NCBI GenBank assembly: GCA_022834735.1
Contig: BQKD01000001.1
Span: forward strand, 1,527,659-1,591,658
From: Erysipelotrichaceae bacterium OPF54
Lineage (GTDB): Bacteria; Bacillota_I; Bacilli_A; Erysipelotrichales; Erysipelotrichaceae
DNA: 64,000 nt
Direction of reading: 5' to 3'
Part shown: piece by piece, positions 1 through 7,900 of the stretch
Layout of the letters: every line of letters begins with the position of its first letter
How positions within the stretch are numbered: the stretch's first letter is position 1
The notes under the pieces: model-generated
Seen by the model: only the letters and a program-made list of their open reading frames with translations
Told to the model about the DNA's origin: nothing
Databases searched by the model: none
Program-made: the position numbers and the translations under genes

Positions 1-129
1 GCACGATATAACGAGATCCTGACCAGCGGCAAAGTGGACGAAGTCTTAAAGGAAGGGGCCGAAAAAGCTTCCTTCATCGCCAACAAAAAGATCCGCAAGG
101 TGTATAAAAAGATCGGGTTCACGATATGA
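1..129 (+). CDS. trpS: Tryptophanyl-tRNA synthetase, C-terminal end (partial)
   Basis: The first 42 codons of the window are open and end at TGA 127-129. The peptide (ARYNEILTSGKVDEVLKEGA..., ending KKVYKKIGFTI) matches the family's C-terminal helix pattern: RYxEIL, then L/VDExLKEGAEKA, then a lysine-rich end of the type KKVYxKxGF. TrpS charges tRNA-Trp with tryptophan in the cytoplasm. The start and the catalytic HIGH/KMSKS motifs lie upstream of the window. Its stop overlaps the start of the next gene by ATGA. The assignment rests on a short tail, so it is good but not certain. The tRNA-Trp gene itself is at 59583-59656. Confidence 0.72.
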   Translation, partial: ARYNEILTSGKVDEVLKEGAEKASFIANKKIRKVYKKIGFTI

Positions 130-803
130 TCGATCTGGACGCCCTTCTTGCACCGTATATCGATGAATCATACCGCGACTTTCATGCCGCCCTCGTTCCA
201 GGCAAAACGCTCAAAGGCATACGCACACCCGATCTGGAACGTATCGCAAAGACACTCGATCCCGGCTTTCTGGACGAACCTCTGCAGGACACGTATGAAT
301 ACTCTGTCCTCTACGGCATGAAATGCGCTGACAAGCGCCTTGACCCTGAGCAGCACATCCGCTATCTGACCAGATGGCTTGCCACCAACGACAACTGGGC
401 CGCCAACGACCTTGTCAGCAGCCGGCAGAAATGGATCCGCAAATATAAAAAAGAAATGATCCCGACCCTTGAAAAATGGCATCAGACAAACGAGCCATGG
501 AAACAGCGGTTCGTATATACTCTTTTATTGATGCACTATAAGGAAACTAAAGACGAAGAGGTGATTTTTGACTTTTTAAGCCGGCCTTTCGTGCAGGAAT
601 ACTATGTCCAGATGGCCGTCGCCTGGCTCTTATGCGAAATGCTCATCCGCTCGCCGGAACGTACCGAAACGTTTCTTGACCAGTCGGCTCTCGATCCCTT
701 CACCAAACAAAAGGCATTTCAGAAAGCCGTCGAATCCAGACGGATCGGTTATGCAAAAAAACAGCTGTACAGACAACACAAAAAGAAGCTCGTTTCTGAA
801 TGA
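126..803 (+). CDS. AlkD-like DNA alkylation repair protein
   Basis: A 225-residue all-helical protein of the AlkD family, HEAT-like-repeat DNA glycosylases that remove alkylated purines without flipping the base. Family landmarks seen are VPGKTLKGIRTPDLERIAK near residue 25, the NWAANDLVSS helix (where the family usually has NWAxxD), PWKQRFVYTLLLMHY, and YYVQMAVAWLLCEM near residue 160. The length matches the family. The start ATG overlaps the trpS stop (ATGA), suggesting translational coupling, and no strong Shine-Dalgarno is visible. A strong hairpin follows immediately. The substrate range cannot be told from sequence alone. Confidence 0.85.
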   Translation: MIDLDALLAPYIDESYRDFHAALVPGKTLKGIRTPDLERIAKTLDPGFLDEPLQDTYEYSVLYGMKCADKRLDPEQHIRYLTRWLATNDNWAANDLVSSRQKWIRKYKKEMIPTLEKWHQTNEPWKQRFVYTLLLMHYKETKDEEVIFDFLSRPFVQEYYVQMAVAWLLCEMLIRSPERTETFLDQSALDPFTKQKAFQKAVESRRIGYAKKQLYRQHKKKLVSE

Positions 804-826
804 ATCAGAATTTGAGCTTCTTTTTT
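781..826. terminator. Bidirectional intrinsic terminator between alkD-like and uppP-like genes
   Basis: AAGAAGCTC (783-791) pairs with GAGCTTCTT (814-822), and an inner stem TTCTGA/TCAGAA extends it. A T-run follows on plus and an A-run precedes it, so it can end both converging transcripts. Confidence 0.85.
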
Positions 827-833
827 AGATCGA

Positions 834-1655
834 TCACAAAATGAATGCCGCAAAAAGCAGGATCCCGAACACAATCCGGTACCATCCAAAACTTTTTGCC
901 GAATAGTTTTCCATAAAACGAGCAAACCATTTTAATGTGAACACGGAAGCAAGAAACGCCATGCAGCAGCCGACGATCAGGATCAGCACCTGAAACAAAG
1001 AAATCGCGCTTCCGTTGTAAATATACATATTCAGCGTGCCGATCGCATTCACGATCAGCACAGGCATGCCAGCCATCGCGCTGAAACGCGCCGCCACGCT
1101 TTTCGTACAGCCGGCGAGCAGAGCAGCGATCAGGGCCGCCGCATACATGGACGTTCCAGGAACGATCGCAAGACAAAGAAACAGGCCGATCCGGATCGCC
1201 ACGGACGCATTTATCTGCTCCATATGCAAGATCGAAACCGGAAGATGCGCATTCGAAACAAGGATCAGGATGATTCCGAAAGCGATCAGAGCCACACTGT
1301 ATACGAATGGCGCATTGAGCCATTCCTTCACCGAAGGAGCAAGGATCACCGACAGGAAACCGAGCGGCAGAGCAGCAAGCCCGATATACAGCCAGAGGCG
1401 AAGACTGTCCCGGCGCTTCGCGCTCCTTTTTTCATTCAGGAACGAAAACAGCTTGTCATGAAATAAATACAGCACCGCCGCCGCCGAACCGATCCGGATC
1501 AAACTGTGAAACAAGGCATAAAACGATTCATAGGAAAACGGCCAGAGCGTGTCGAGCAGCAGCATATGCGCCCCTTCGCTGACCGGAAGCCATTCAGTAA
1601 TTCCCGCCACCAGTCCGAAAACGATCGTCTGCAGCAGATCAGTAATAAAATGCAT
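834..1655 (-). CDS. UppP/BacA-family membrane protein with substituted catalytic residues
   Basis: A 273-residue polytopic membrane protein of the undecaprenyl-diphosphate phosphatase (UppP/BacA) family, the usual recycler of the undecaprenyl lipid carrier. The two signature regions are recognisable: GITEWLPVSEGAH (residues 18-30) and PGTSMYAAAL (166-175). By family numbering E21 and H30 are kept, but the first catalytic glutamate is Ala17, the SSTGH loop reads SEGAH, and the arginine of PGTSRS is Met170. Length and the eight or so hydrophobic segments are normal. It is the third gene of a mraY-murD transcript, 6 nt after murD, which fits a cell-wall lipid role. It may be a divergent paralogue with another function or a non-catalytic protein, so an enzymatic call would be unsafe. 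Confidence 0.75.
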   Translation of the reverse strand: MHFITDLLQTIVFGLVAGITEWLPVSEGAHMLLLDTLWPFSYESFYALFHSLIRIGSAAAVLYLFHDKLFSFLNEKRSAKRRDSLRLWLYIGLAALPLGFLSVILAPSVKEWLNAPFVYSVALIAFGIILILVSNAHLPVSILHMEQINASVAIRIGLFLCLAIVPGTSMYAAALIAALLAGCTKSVAARFSAMAGMPVLIVNAIGTLNMYIYNGSAISLFQVLILIVGCCMAFLASVFTLKWFARFMENYSAKSFGWYRIVFGILLFAAFIL

Positions 1656-1661
1656 CCGGAA

Positions 1662-2966
1662 TTAATCCTTCCTGTACCGGTCGACCATCTCCTTGAAAAT
1701 CTCTCCGCGCACTTCATAGTTCCTGAACTGGTCAAACGACGAACAGGCAGGCGAAAGCAGCACCACATCCCCTGGAACCGCGATCTTCATCGCACGAGCG
1801 AATGCTTCCTCCATCGTCCCGACACTCGTCTGACGCGTAAAAATTTCCTTGAAATGATCTTTTGTCTGCCCGAAAGAGAAACAATGCTTGACCTCGTCAT
1901 CAAACTGTTTCAGATCATCAAAAGAGATGTGTTTGTCTTTTCCGCCGCACAGCAGGATCACATTGCGGTCAAAAGCCGATAATGCCGCACATGCCGCATG
2001 CGTATTGGTCGCTTTCGTATCGTTGTATATACGGACGCCACCGATTTCCCGAACAAATTCGATCCGGTGCTCCACGCCGTGAAAGCTGCGGATCACCTCC
2101 CGGATATCTTCCAGAGAGACGCCGAGCTTGTAAGCCATGCACGCAGCCATCATCGCATTGCCGCAGTTGAACGCGCCGACAATTTTCAGATCCGCCACAT
2201 CAAAGAGACGGATATCGTTCAGCCAGGCAGCCCCGTCCTTCGTATACAGATCCACATCATCCCGTTTGAGCGAAAAATCAATGACCGTACACGGAATATT
2301 CGTCGCGTATTTCATGATCTGCTCATCGTCCACATTGCGGATGAACCAGTCCTGCGGCGTACAGTTGGCATAGATCTTCATTTTTGAAGCATAATACGAT
2401 TCAAGAGAATCCATGTAGTCGAGATGGTCCGGCGCCAGATTGGTCACCGTGCATACTTCCGGATGGAACGCCTCCGTTCCGAGCAGCTGGAAGTTGGAAA
2501 GCTCGAGCGCCACATCCAGCTTTTCGTTTTCGTGCTCGAGCACGACATCAGAAAGCGGTAAGCCGATATTTCCGGCCGCCTGGGCGCGGGGATCTTTTTT
2601 CCTGAGCATTTCCCACAGCAGTGTTGTCACGGTCGTTTTTCCATCCGTGCCCGTGATCGCGCCGTAATGAAAATTTTTTGCGATCCTGGACGCCGTTTCG
2701 ATCTCGGTATAGATCTTATCGCCGCGTTCTGAGAAATACTGAATGAGCGGCGCCGTATACGGGATCCCCGGATTTTTTACGATAAACTCATACGTCCGCT
2801 CTTTCAGGCATTCCGGGTGTCCATTGTCAAAGACCTCGATCCCGTCGAGACCTTCGCGCTCGATTTCCTTCATATCTGTCAGAACGACATTGTATCCTGC
2901 TCTTTTAAGCAGCCTGGCTGCCGCGATCCCGCTGCGCGCAGCCCCGATTACCAGAACATTTTTCAT
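1662..2966 (-). CDS. murD: UDP-N-acetylmuramoyl-L-alanine--D-glutamate ligase
   Basis: A 434-residue Mur ligase that adds D-glutamate to UDP-MurNAc-L-Ala in peptidoglycan precursor synthesis. It shows the N-terminal Rossmann-like domain (VLVIGAARSGIAAARLL), the ATP-binding loop GTDGKTTVTTLLWEML near residue 110, the central NLAPDHLDYM and IYNDTKATNTHA motifs, and the C-terminal LLSPACSSFDQFRNYEVRG of MurD. The start ATG lies 1 nt after the mraY stop and has an upstream GGAG. The adjacent mraY supports the call. In most Firmicutes ftsW or spoVE and murG follow murD; here a UppP-like gene does. Confidence 0.96.
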   Translation of the reverse strand: MKNVLVIGAARSGIAAARLLKRAGYNVVLTDMKEIEREGLDGIEVFDNGHPECLKERTYEFIVKNPGIPYTAPLIQYFSERGDKIYTEIETASRIAKNFHYGAITGTDGKTTVTTLLWEMLRKKDPRAQAAGNIGLPLSDVVLEHENEKLDVALELSNFQLLGTEAFHPEVCTVTNLAPDHLDYMDSLESYYASKMKIYANCTPQDWFIRNVDDEQIMKYATNIPCTVIDFSLKRDDVDLYTKDGAAWLNDIRLFDVADLKIVGAFNCGNAMMAACMAYKLGVSLEDIREVIRSFHGVEHRIEFVREIGGVRIYNDTKATNTHAACAALSAFDRNVILLCGGKDKHISFDDLKQFDDEVKHCFSFGQTKDHFKEIFTRQTSVGTMEEAFARAMKIAVPGDVVLLSPACSSFDQFRNYEVRGEIFKEMVDRYRKD

Positions 2967-2967
2967 A

Positions 2968-3948
2968 TCACATGACTCCTAACCATAATCCCAATAAAGC
3001 ACAAAGGATGCCAGCTGTCCAGAAATTGCGTACGACTTTGTTTTCATCCCAGCCGCTCTTTTCAAAATGATGATGCAGCGGCGCCATCAGGAAAATTCTT
3101 TTTTTCGTCCGCTTGAAGTGCGTGACCTGGATGATGACACTCAGGACCTCGGCAACAAACACAAAACCGATCACGATCAGCAGAAGCTCCTGTTTGAGCA
3201 CCATGGCTGCCGCAGCGATCAGTCCCCCTAAAGCCAGGCTGCCCGTATCGCCCATAAAGATCCTGGCCGGGTGCAGATTGTAAACGAGATAGCCCAGCAG
3301 CGCGAATACGACAAGCAGAAGCAGAAAGGCAACATTCGGCACGCCTTCCAACATGGCGAAGAGCACGAACGGCACAAGGGCGATCGCCATAAGTCCTGCG
3401 CAGAGCCCGTCCACCCCGTCGGTCAGATTGACGGCATTCGTTTCGGCCGTGAACATAAAAAAGACGAGGATGAAATACAGGAAGCCAAGATCGATCGTTT
3501 TATCGAGGATCGGGATCCACACGCCCGTAGACGATACCGAACGGTAAAGCAGGAAAAAGACAATGGCCAGCACAGACTGCATCGCAAATTTGACCCCCGG
3601 CTTCAATCCTTCGTTATTTTTTTTGACCACAATGATATAATCGTCTATGAAACCGATCAGTCCGTACCCGATATACGCAAGCAGGATAATGCCCGTATTC
3701 ATATCGAGCCGGAATGGCGAAAACAGGGCAAATAACACATATACGATCGACGGGACAAGGATAAACGCCAGCCCGCCCATGGTCGGCGTGCCGTTTTTCT
3801 TCTTATGGGATTCGAGCCCTTCGTCCCGTTCGGTCTGCCCGAACTTTATTTTGTGCAGATACCGGATCAGGGCCGGCATGATCTGAAGCATGAGCCCGAG
3901 GACGATCAGTGCTCCGGAAATCATGCAAAGTGCTGATGACACATTCAT
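2968..3948 (-). CDS. mraY: Phospho-N-acetylmuramoyl-pentapeptide transferase
   Basis: A polytopic enzyme that transfers phospho-MurNAc-pentapeptide to undecaprenyl phosphate, making lipid I. Motifs seen are TPTMGGLAF, GFIDDYIIVVKKNNEGL (the aspartates of the first catalytic motif), NAVNLTDGVDGL, GDTGSLALGG and the loop APLHHHFEKSGWDE. The start was placed at the ATG at 3948 (MNVSSALC, 326 residues), which has GAGGT 8 nt upstream and gives the family's usual length. The longer open frame would add 40 atypical residues. It is the first gene of mraY-murD-uppP-like, transcribed from the promoter at 3974-3982. Confidence 0.96.
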   Translation of the reverse strand: MNVSSALCMISGALIVLGLMLQIMPALIRYLHKIKFGQTERDEGLESHKKKNGTPTMGGLAFILVPSIVYVLFALFSPFRLDMNTGIILLAYIGYGLIGFIDDYIIVVKKNNEGLKPGVKFAMQSVLAIVFFLLYRSVSSTGVWIPILDKTIDLGFLYFILVFFMFTAETNAVNLTDGVDGLCAGLMAIALVPFVLFAMLEGVPNVAFLLLLVVFALLGYLVYNLHPARIFMGDTGSLALGGLIAAAAMVLKQELLLIVIGFVFVAEVLSVIIQVTHFKRTKKRIFLMAPLHHHFEKSGWDENKVVRNFWTAGILCALLGLWLGVM

Positions 3949-3973
3949 TATTAAAACCTCACATTTCATCCCG

Positions 3974-3998
3974 ATTATAACACAAATCATGATTTGTG
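3974..3998 (-). promoter_or_regulatory. mraY promoter (extended -10) overlapping a perfect 18-bp palindrome
   Basis: On the minus strand TATAAT (3979-3974) is preceded by TGn, an extended -10. Immediately upstream, CACAAATCATGATTTGTG (3981-3998) is a perfect palindrome whose edge is the TG of the extended -10. It therefore fills the spacer of the promoter, where a bound repressor would block RNA polymerase. No strong -35 is seen. The regulator is unknown. Confidence 0.6.
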
Positions 3999-4021
3999 AA
4001 CGAAATTCATAAAAGAAACAC

Positions 4022-4050
4022 TTGATAAATATACTTGTTAATGATATTAT
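4022..4050 (+). promoter_or_regulatory. rpmB promoter
   Basis: TTGATA (4022-4027), a 17-nt spacer, and TATTAT (4045-4050), a near-consensus vegetative promoter about 40 nt ahead of rpmB. Confidence 0.8.
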
Positions 4051-4092
4051 GTTTAAGCAATTGTGCAAATGGAAGTAAAGGGGGACAGCAAG

Positions 4093-4284
4093 ATGTCAAG
4101 AAGATGTGCAGTATCTGGTAGAGGTCCTTTATCTGGAAACAAACGTTCTCACTCTATGCACGCGACTCGTCGTAAATGGAATGTTAACCTTCAGAAGGCT
4201 ACAATCATGGTAGACGGCCAACCTAAAAAAGTTCGCGTTAGTGCTCGTGCCTTGAGAACATTGAAAAAGCAAAACGCTATTTAA
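4093..4284 (+). CDS. rpmB: 50S ribosomal protein L28 (bL28)
   Basis: A 63-residue basic ribosomal protein. The sequence MSRRCAVSGRGPLSGNKRSHS followed by TRRKWNVNLQKATIMVDGQPKKVRVSARAL is the standard bL28 pattern, although the usual N-terminal CxxC zinc pair is absent (only one Cys in that region). The start was placed at the ATG at 4093, behind a GGGGGA ribosome-binding site. An upstream in-frame ATG at 4063 would add ten residues foreign to the family. It is monocistronic, with its own promoter at 4022 and a terminator at 4305-4330. Confidence 0.96.
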   Translation: MSRRCAVSGRGPLSGNKRSHSMHATRRKWNVNLQKATIMVDGQPKKVRVSARALRTLKKQNAI

Positions 4285-4304
4285 TCTTTACTGGAACAAA
4301 CGAA

Positions 4305-4330
4305 GAGAGAGGTCCCCGACCTCTTTTTTT
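4305..4330 (+). terminator. rpmB intrinsic terminator
   Basis: AGAGGTC (4308-4314), loop CCC, GACCTCT (4318-4324), followed by a run of seven T. Confidence 0.9.
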
Positions 4331-4337
4331 ATGCCCG

Positions 4338-4387
4338 AAAAAAAGCAGACAGGAATCATGCCGTCATGAAAACTGCCTGCTTTTTTC
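4338..4387 (-). terminator. Terminator overlapping the end of the 4364-5668 gene
   Basis: On minus, GCAGGCAG pairs with CTGTCTGC around a roughly 20-nt loop, followed by TTTTTTT. The left arm overlaps the last codons of the gene. Confidence 0.65.
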
Positions 4388-5668
4388 CTTGTAGGAGTCT
4401 GCCTGTTCCCGGCTCCATGGATGGATCGTCCGGTATACGATCGGACTTCCCTTTTTCTGGTATTCGGTTTCCAGGAAATCATAATATGTACCCGGCGTAA
4501 TGATCCCCCGGATACTGAGCACATCGCATCCAAGCTTGCCGAGCACCAGATCGATGAACGAAGCACAGTTATCGCCCAGGACCCAGTACGTCTTGAATTT
4601 TCCTTTTTTGAACTTGTAAAATTTCGCTCCGGTCCGATAGTGCAGACGTGAAGGATAGTTGTCCCGGAAAGCCGGGAAACGGTCATATCCATCTTCCCTT
4701 TCGATCGGACAATACCACCGGTACGCCCTTTTTTCGAGCCGGTCGATCTCTTTTTCCACGAGTTCGCGCTGTTCCTTCGTCAGATGAATTCCGTACTCGA
4801 AGATGGAATTGTTTTCCGCACGCATCGCGTTGGGAATATATTTCTCGAGCGGCACATTGAAAAACACGCCATCCCCTAAGGTCTGGTTGAAGCGGAACGA
4901 CTCCGTGTCGTAATTGCCGTAGCTGTACACGACATCATGATAGGCAAAACAGATATGGCCCACCTTCTGAAGCCCTTCCGGACCCACATGCACCATCACT
5001 TTCAGCTGGACCGTTTCATCCTCTTCTCCCTTATGGTCATAAAGCGAAGGAACCTTCCCTTCAAAAATATACTTATTGACCGACTGGACAGCCCAGTCCG
5101 GCATGAACACGCACAGCACAGGCGGCAGCATCAGACGGAACTTGCGCTTCCATTTGTATTTGACGGAAGGCTGTACGGCGTCATACGCATCATGGACATA
5201 CTGGATGCCAAGCACGATAAAATACAGGCCGAAAAAGCGCAGCAGCATTTCGGTTTCGAAATCGGGACTGAACAGCAGAAAAGCAGCCAGAGCACCGTAC
5301 ATGACACCCATCAGGAAATAACCGGTCCTGTGCCGGATCCGGTTCATGATATGCAGACCGTACTGTACGAACATTGCCAGTCCGCACACAAGACAGTAGG
5401 CGCCAAAAGAAACGCGCACGATCCATTCCGGAATGTATGTATATTCCTTGATGATCACCACGAACAGAAAGGAAAACAGTGCAAACAGCAGATCCTTCTT
5501 CTTTCTTTCCCTGCCGTACAGATAGCCAAGATAAATACAGTTGATCAGACAGTATACGACCGTCAGATCCAGGATGAGCGAGTAAACCTTTTTCGGGATA
5601 AACACGCACACAATGCCGCAGACGATCAGCAGAAAGCCGAGCACGACCCGCATCGCAAGATCTTTCAT
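4364..5668 (-). CDS. Membrane protein with HdeD/DUF308-like N-terminus and papain-like (LRAT/NlpC-type) C-terminal domain
   Basis: A 434-residue protein of unknown function. Residues 1-160 hold about six hydrophobic segments with the small-residue pattern of HdeD/DUF308 proteins. After a charged linker, residues 220-430 are soluble. They contain a glycine-histidine turn followed by strand-like residues (GHICFAYHDVVYSYG, His238) and a later GDNCASFIDLVLGKLG (Cys368). This His-first, Cys-later order with an NC-x-x-F/hydrophobic motif is that of permuted papain-fold proteins (LRAT, YiiX, DUF4105-like), so a thiol hydrolase or acyltransferase acting at the membrane is possible. The start is the ATG at 5668, with AAAGGAGG 6 nt upstream. 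A TATAAT at 5703-5698 could be its promoter. The fold call is inference. Confidence 0.6.
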   Translation of the reverse strand: MKDLAMRVVLGFLLIVCGIVCVFIPKKVYSLILDLTVVYCLINCIYLGYLYGRERKKKDLLFALFSFLFVVIIKEYTYIPEWIVRVSFGAYCLVCGLAMFVQYGLHIMNRIRHRTGYFLMGVMYGALAAFLLFSPDFETEMLLRFFGLYFIVLGIQYVHDAYDAVQPSVKYKWKRKFRLMLPPVLCVFMPDWAVQSVNKYIFEGKVPSLYDHKGEEDETVQLKVMVHVGPEGLQKVGHICFAYHDVVYSYGNYDTESFRFNQTLGDGVFFNVPLEKYIPNAMRAENNSIFEYGIHLTKEQRELVEKEIDRLEKRAYRWYCPIEREDGYDRFPAFRDNYPSRLHYRTGAKFYKFKKGKFKTYWVLGDNCASFIDLVLGKLGCDVLSIRGIITPGTYYDFLETEYQKKGSPIVYRTIHPWSREQADSYKEKSRQFS

Positions 5669-5751
5669 ACTCATCCTCCTTTCTCATTATCCGAATATTA
5701 TAGCGTAAAACGAACGAATTGTCCTGTACGAATCGATGCACACTGTATGAA

Positions 5752-5780
5752 AAAACACGGTTCAAAACAAACCGTGTTCA
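5752..5780 (-). terminator. Terminator of the priA-thiN operon
   Basis: AACACGGTT (5754-5762) pairs with AACCGTGTT (5770-5778); on minus the hairpin is followed by TTTTTTC. It begins within the thiN stop codon. Confidence 0.85.
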
Positions 5781-6380
5781 TTTATTTGTCATGATGCAAA
5801 GCACAGAACCGCTTTCAATAATGACCGTTCCTTCTTCATCCAGAATGCTGTTCGAGATCGTATAAATATCGCCCGGAACGATACGCCGTTTTTCAAGCGG
5901 ATACAAAAAGCCGTGAAGCGAGAGCACAGTCGGCTCAAGCGCGAAAAAGGAGACATTCCGATACTCGTTTTTCAAAGCATGCACGCCGCTTTTCAGACAG
6001 AATGCGATCTGTCCTTCATCCCATAAGATCAGCGACGGATCCTGATATTCCATCAGCCGAAGATTCGCGATCGTATGATCGATCCGCCCTCCAAAGGCGC
6101 CGGCCAGGATGATCTGTTCATACCCGCGCTCTTTCGCCAGCATGAGCGCAAGCTGCGAATCGGTTTCAGCCTTCATGACCGGTTCTTTTTCGATATCGAT
6201 GCTGTTTTTTATTTGTTCAAGCTGTGCGGACGTCATGGAATCAAAATCCCCTACCGCAAGGACAGGCATGATCCCCTGTCCGAGCAGATGGAGGACACCG
6301 GCGTCCACCCCGATATAATCCGCCCCATCCATGACAGGAAAACGTTTCGCCAATGGTGTGACAAGGATCGCCGTTTTCAC
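5778..6380 (-). CDS. thiN: Thiamine pyrophosphokinase
   Basis: A 200-residue enzyme that transfers pyrophosphate from ATP to thiamine, giving the cofactor thiamine diphosphate. Family motifs are YIGVDAGVLHLL, VGDFDSM near residue 45, KAETDSQLAL near residue 70 and GAFGGRIDHTIANLRL near residue 95, which carry the metal- and substrate-binding aspartates. The start codon is GTG, overlapping the rpe stop as GTGA, so translation is probably coupled. It is the last gene of the long operon, the same final position thiN has in Bacillus. Confidence 0.93.
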   Translation of the reverse strand: MKTAILVTPLAKRFPVMDGADYIGVDAGVLHLLGQGIMPVLAVGDFDSMTSAQLEQIKNSIDIEKEPVMKAETDSQLALMLAKERGYEQIILAGAFGGRIDHTIANLRLMEYQDPSLILWDEGQIAFCLKSGVHALKNEYRNVSFFALEPTVLSLHGFLYPLEKRRIVPGDIYTISNSILDEEGTVIIESGSVLCIMTNK

Positions 6381-7039
6381 GACAGAAGCCTCTCGATCGC
6401 TTCGCAGATCCCGTTTTTGAATACATAGCTGCCTGCAACAAGCGTGTCGCAGCCCGCATCCACAGCCTTCCGGAATGTTTCGCCGCTGATCCCGCCATCG
6501 ATCTCGATACGGAACGAAAGGTCTTTTTCCTTTCGTTTCCGATCGAGCCAGCGCACCTTATCGAGCTGATCCTCCATGAACGACTGACCGCCAAATCCAG
6601 GCTCAACGCTCATGATCAGAACCATATCCACACAATCGAGCAAAGACTCGAACTGGCAGATATCTGTTTTCGGTTTGACCGTGATCCCGGCCAGCACGCC
6701 CTGTTCATGAATTTTGTCGACCAGAGCTTTGATCTTCGCCGGATCGTTTTCCAGAGCTTCAGTATGAAATGTGATCATATCCGCTCCGTTTTCGATAAAT
6801 ACCGGAGCAAAAAATGCCGGATCATCAACCATCAGGTGAACATCCATAAATAAAGGACACGCTTTTTTGAAGCCGCGCAGGATATCCGGGCCAAACGTCA
6901 GATTCGGAACAAAATGACCATCCATGACATCAAAGTGCAGCCAGTCCGCTTTCGAATCAAGCAGTTCATCGAGCTGCGCACTGACACGCGAATAATCTAA
7001 AGATAAGATCGATGGGGCAATAATACGTTTGTTTTTCAT
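6377..7039 (-). CDS. rpe: Ribulose-phosphate 3-epimerase
   Basis: A 220-residue TIM-barrel metalloenzyme interconverting ribulose-5-phosphate and xylulose-5-phosphate in the pentose phosphate pathway. The motifs APSILSLDYS, WLHFDVMDGHFVPNLTFGPD, DVHLMVDDP, MSVEPGFGGQSF and IEIDGGI are all present with their metal-binding His and Asp residues. The ATG overlaps the rsgA stop (ATGA). Length is typical. Confidence 0.97.
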   Translation of the reverse strand: MKNKRIIAPSILSLDYSRVSAQLDELLDSKADWLHFDVMDGHFVPNLTFGPDILRGFKKACPLFMDVHLMVDDPAFFAPVFIENGADMITFHTEALENDPAKIKALVDKIHEQGVLAGITVKPKTDICQFESLLDCVDMVLIMSVEPGFGGQSFMEDQLDKVRWLDRKRKEKDLSFRIEIDGGISGETFRKAVDAGCDTLVAGSYVFKNGICEAIERLLS

Positions 7040-7899
7040 TTATAGCTTTCCTTTCCGGCCAGTGCTGCAGCCTTGTAGTCTTCGTAAAACGATGCAGGAA
7101 CATGTCCCCGGGCCACCGCCTCCTTGATCGCGCAGTCCGGCTCGTTGATATGGCGGCAGTCGGCAAAACGGCATTTTCCGATATACGGAGCAAAAGCCTT
7201 CAATTTGCGATCCAGGCCTTTTGTGTCAAGCAAAGAGAAATCCAGGCTCGAAAATCCCGGCGTATCCGCGACCAGCCCGCCGGCCACCTCGTGCAGCTCG
7301 CAGAACCTTGTCGTATGCTTGCCGCGGCCGAGCGCCCTGGAAATCTGCTGCGTCTGCAGCGCAAAGCCCGGCTCGAGACGATTGAGCAGAGAACTCTTCC
7401 CCGCCCCCGACTGTCCGCACAGCACGCTCACCTTATGATCAAGCACTTCGCGCAGCGCTGAATCGTCGCTTCCCGGATAGGTCCATACCGCTTTGTAGCC
7501 GCATGCCTGGAGCGCGTCGATCTGCTCTTTGATCTTCACACGGTCGTTTTCGCCGATCAGATCCCATTTTGTCAGGCAGATCACCGGCTCCACATCGCTG
7601 AGCGACACAAGGATGATGAGCCTGTCGAGCAGATGGATGGAAAAATCCGGATCCTTGCAGCTTGTCACGATCAGCGCCTGATCCACATTGGCCACTGCCG
7701 GACGAAGCAGCCGGTTCTTCCTTGGCAGGATCTTCAGGATCCGGTAGGAATCCTGGACCTGCTCATACTGAACATGGTCGCCTACGACCGGCGCGCTTTG
7801 CCGGCGCATTTTTCCGGCTGGTCTGGCAATGATCGTTTCTTCATCGTTTTCTACAGTATATTGATTGGAAATAATTTTTATGATCGTTCCTTGTTTCAT
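7036..7899 (-). CDS. rsgA: Ribosome small-subunit-dependent GTPase A
   Basis: A 287-residue circularly permuted GTPase that checks late 30S assembly. It has an OB-fold N-terminus (about residues 1-65). The G motifs occur in permuted order: CLTKWDL (G4), then CGQSGAGKSSLLNRL (G1), TTRFCELH and DTPGFSS (G3). The C-terminal zinc site is KCRFADCRHINEPDC. It overlaps rpe by 4 nt and starts 1 nt after the prkC stop. Confidence 0.96.
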   Translation of the reverse strand: MKQGTIIKIISNQYTVENDEETIIARPAGKMRRQSAPVVGDHVQYEQVQDSYRILKILPRKNRLLRPAVANVDQALIVTSCKDPDFSIHLLDRLIILVSLSDVEPVICLTKWDLIGENDRVKIKEQIDALQACGYKAVWTYPGSDDSALREVLDHKVSVLCGQSGAGKSSLLNRLEPGFALQTQQISRALGRGKHTTRFCELHEVAGGLVADTPGFSSLDFSLLDTKGLDRKLKAFAPYIGKCRFADCRHINEPDCAIKEAVARGHVPASFYEDYKAAALAGKESYK

Positions 7900-7900
7900 T

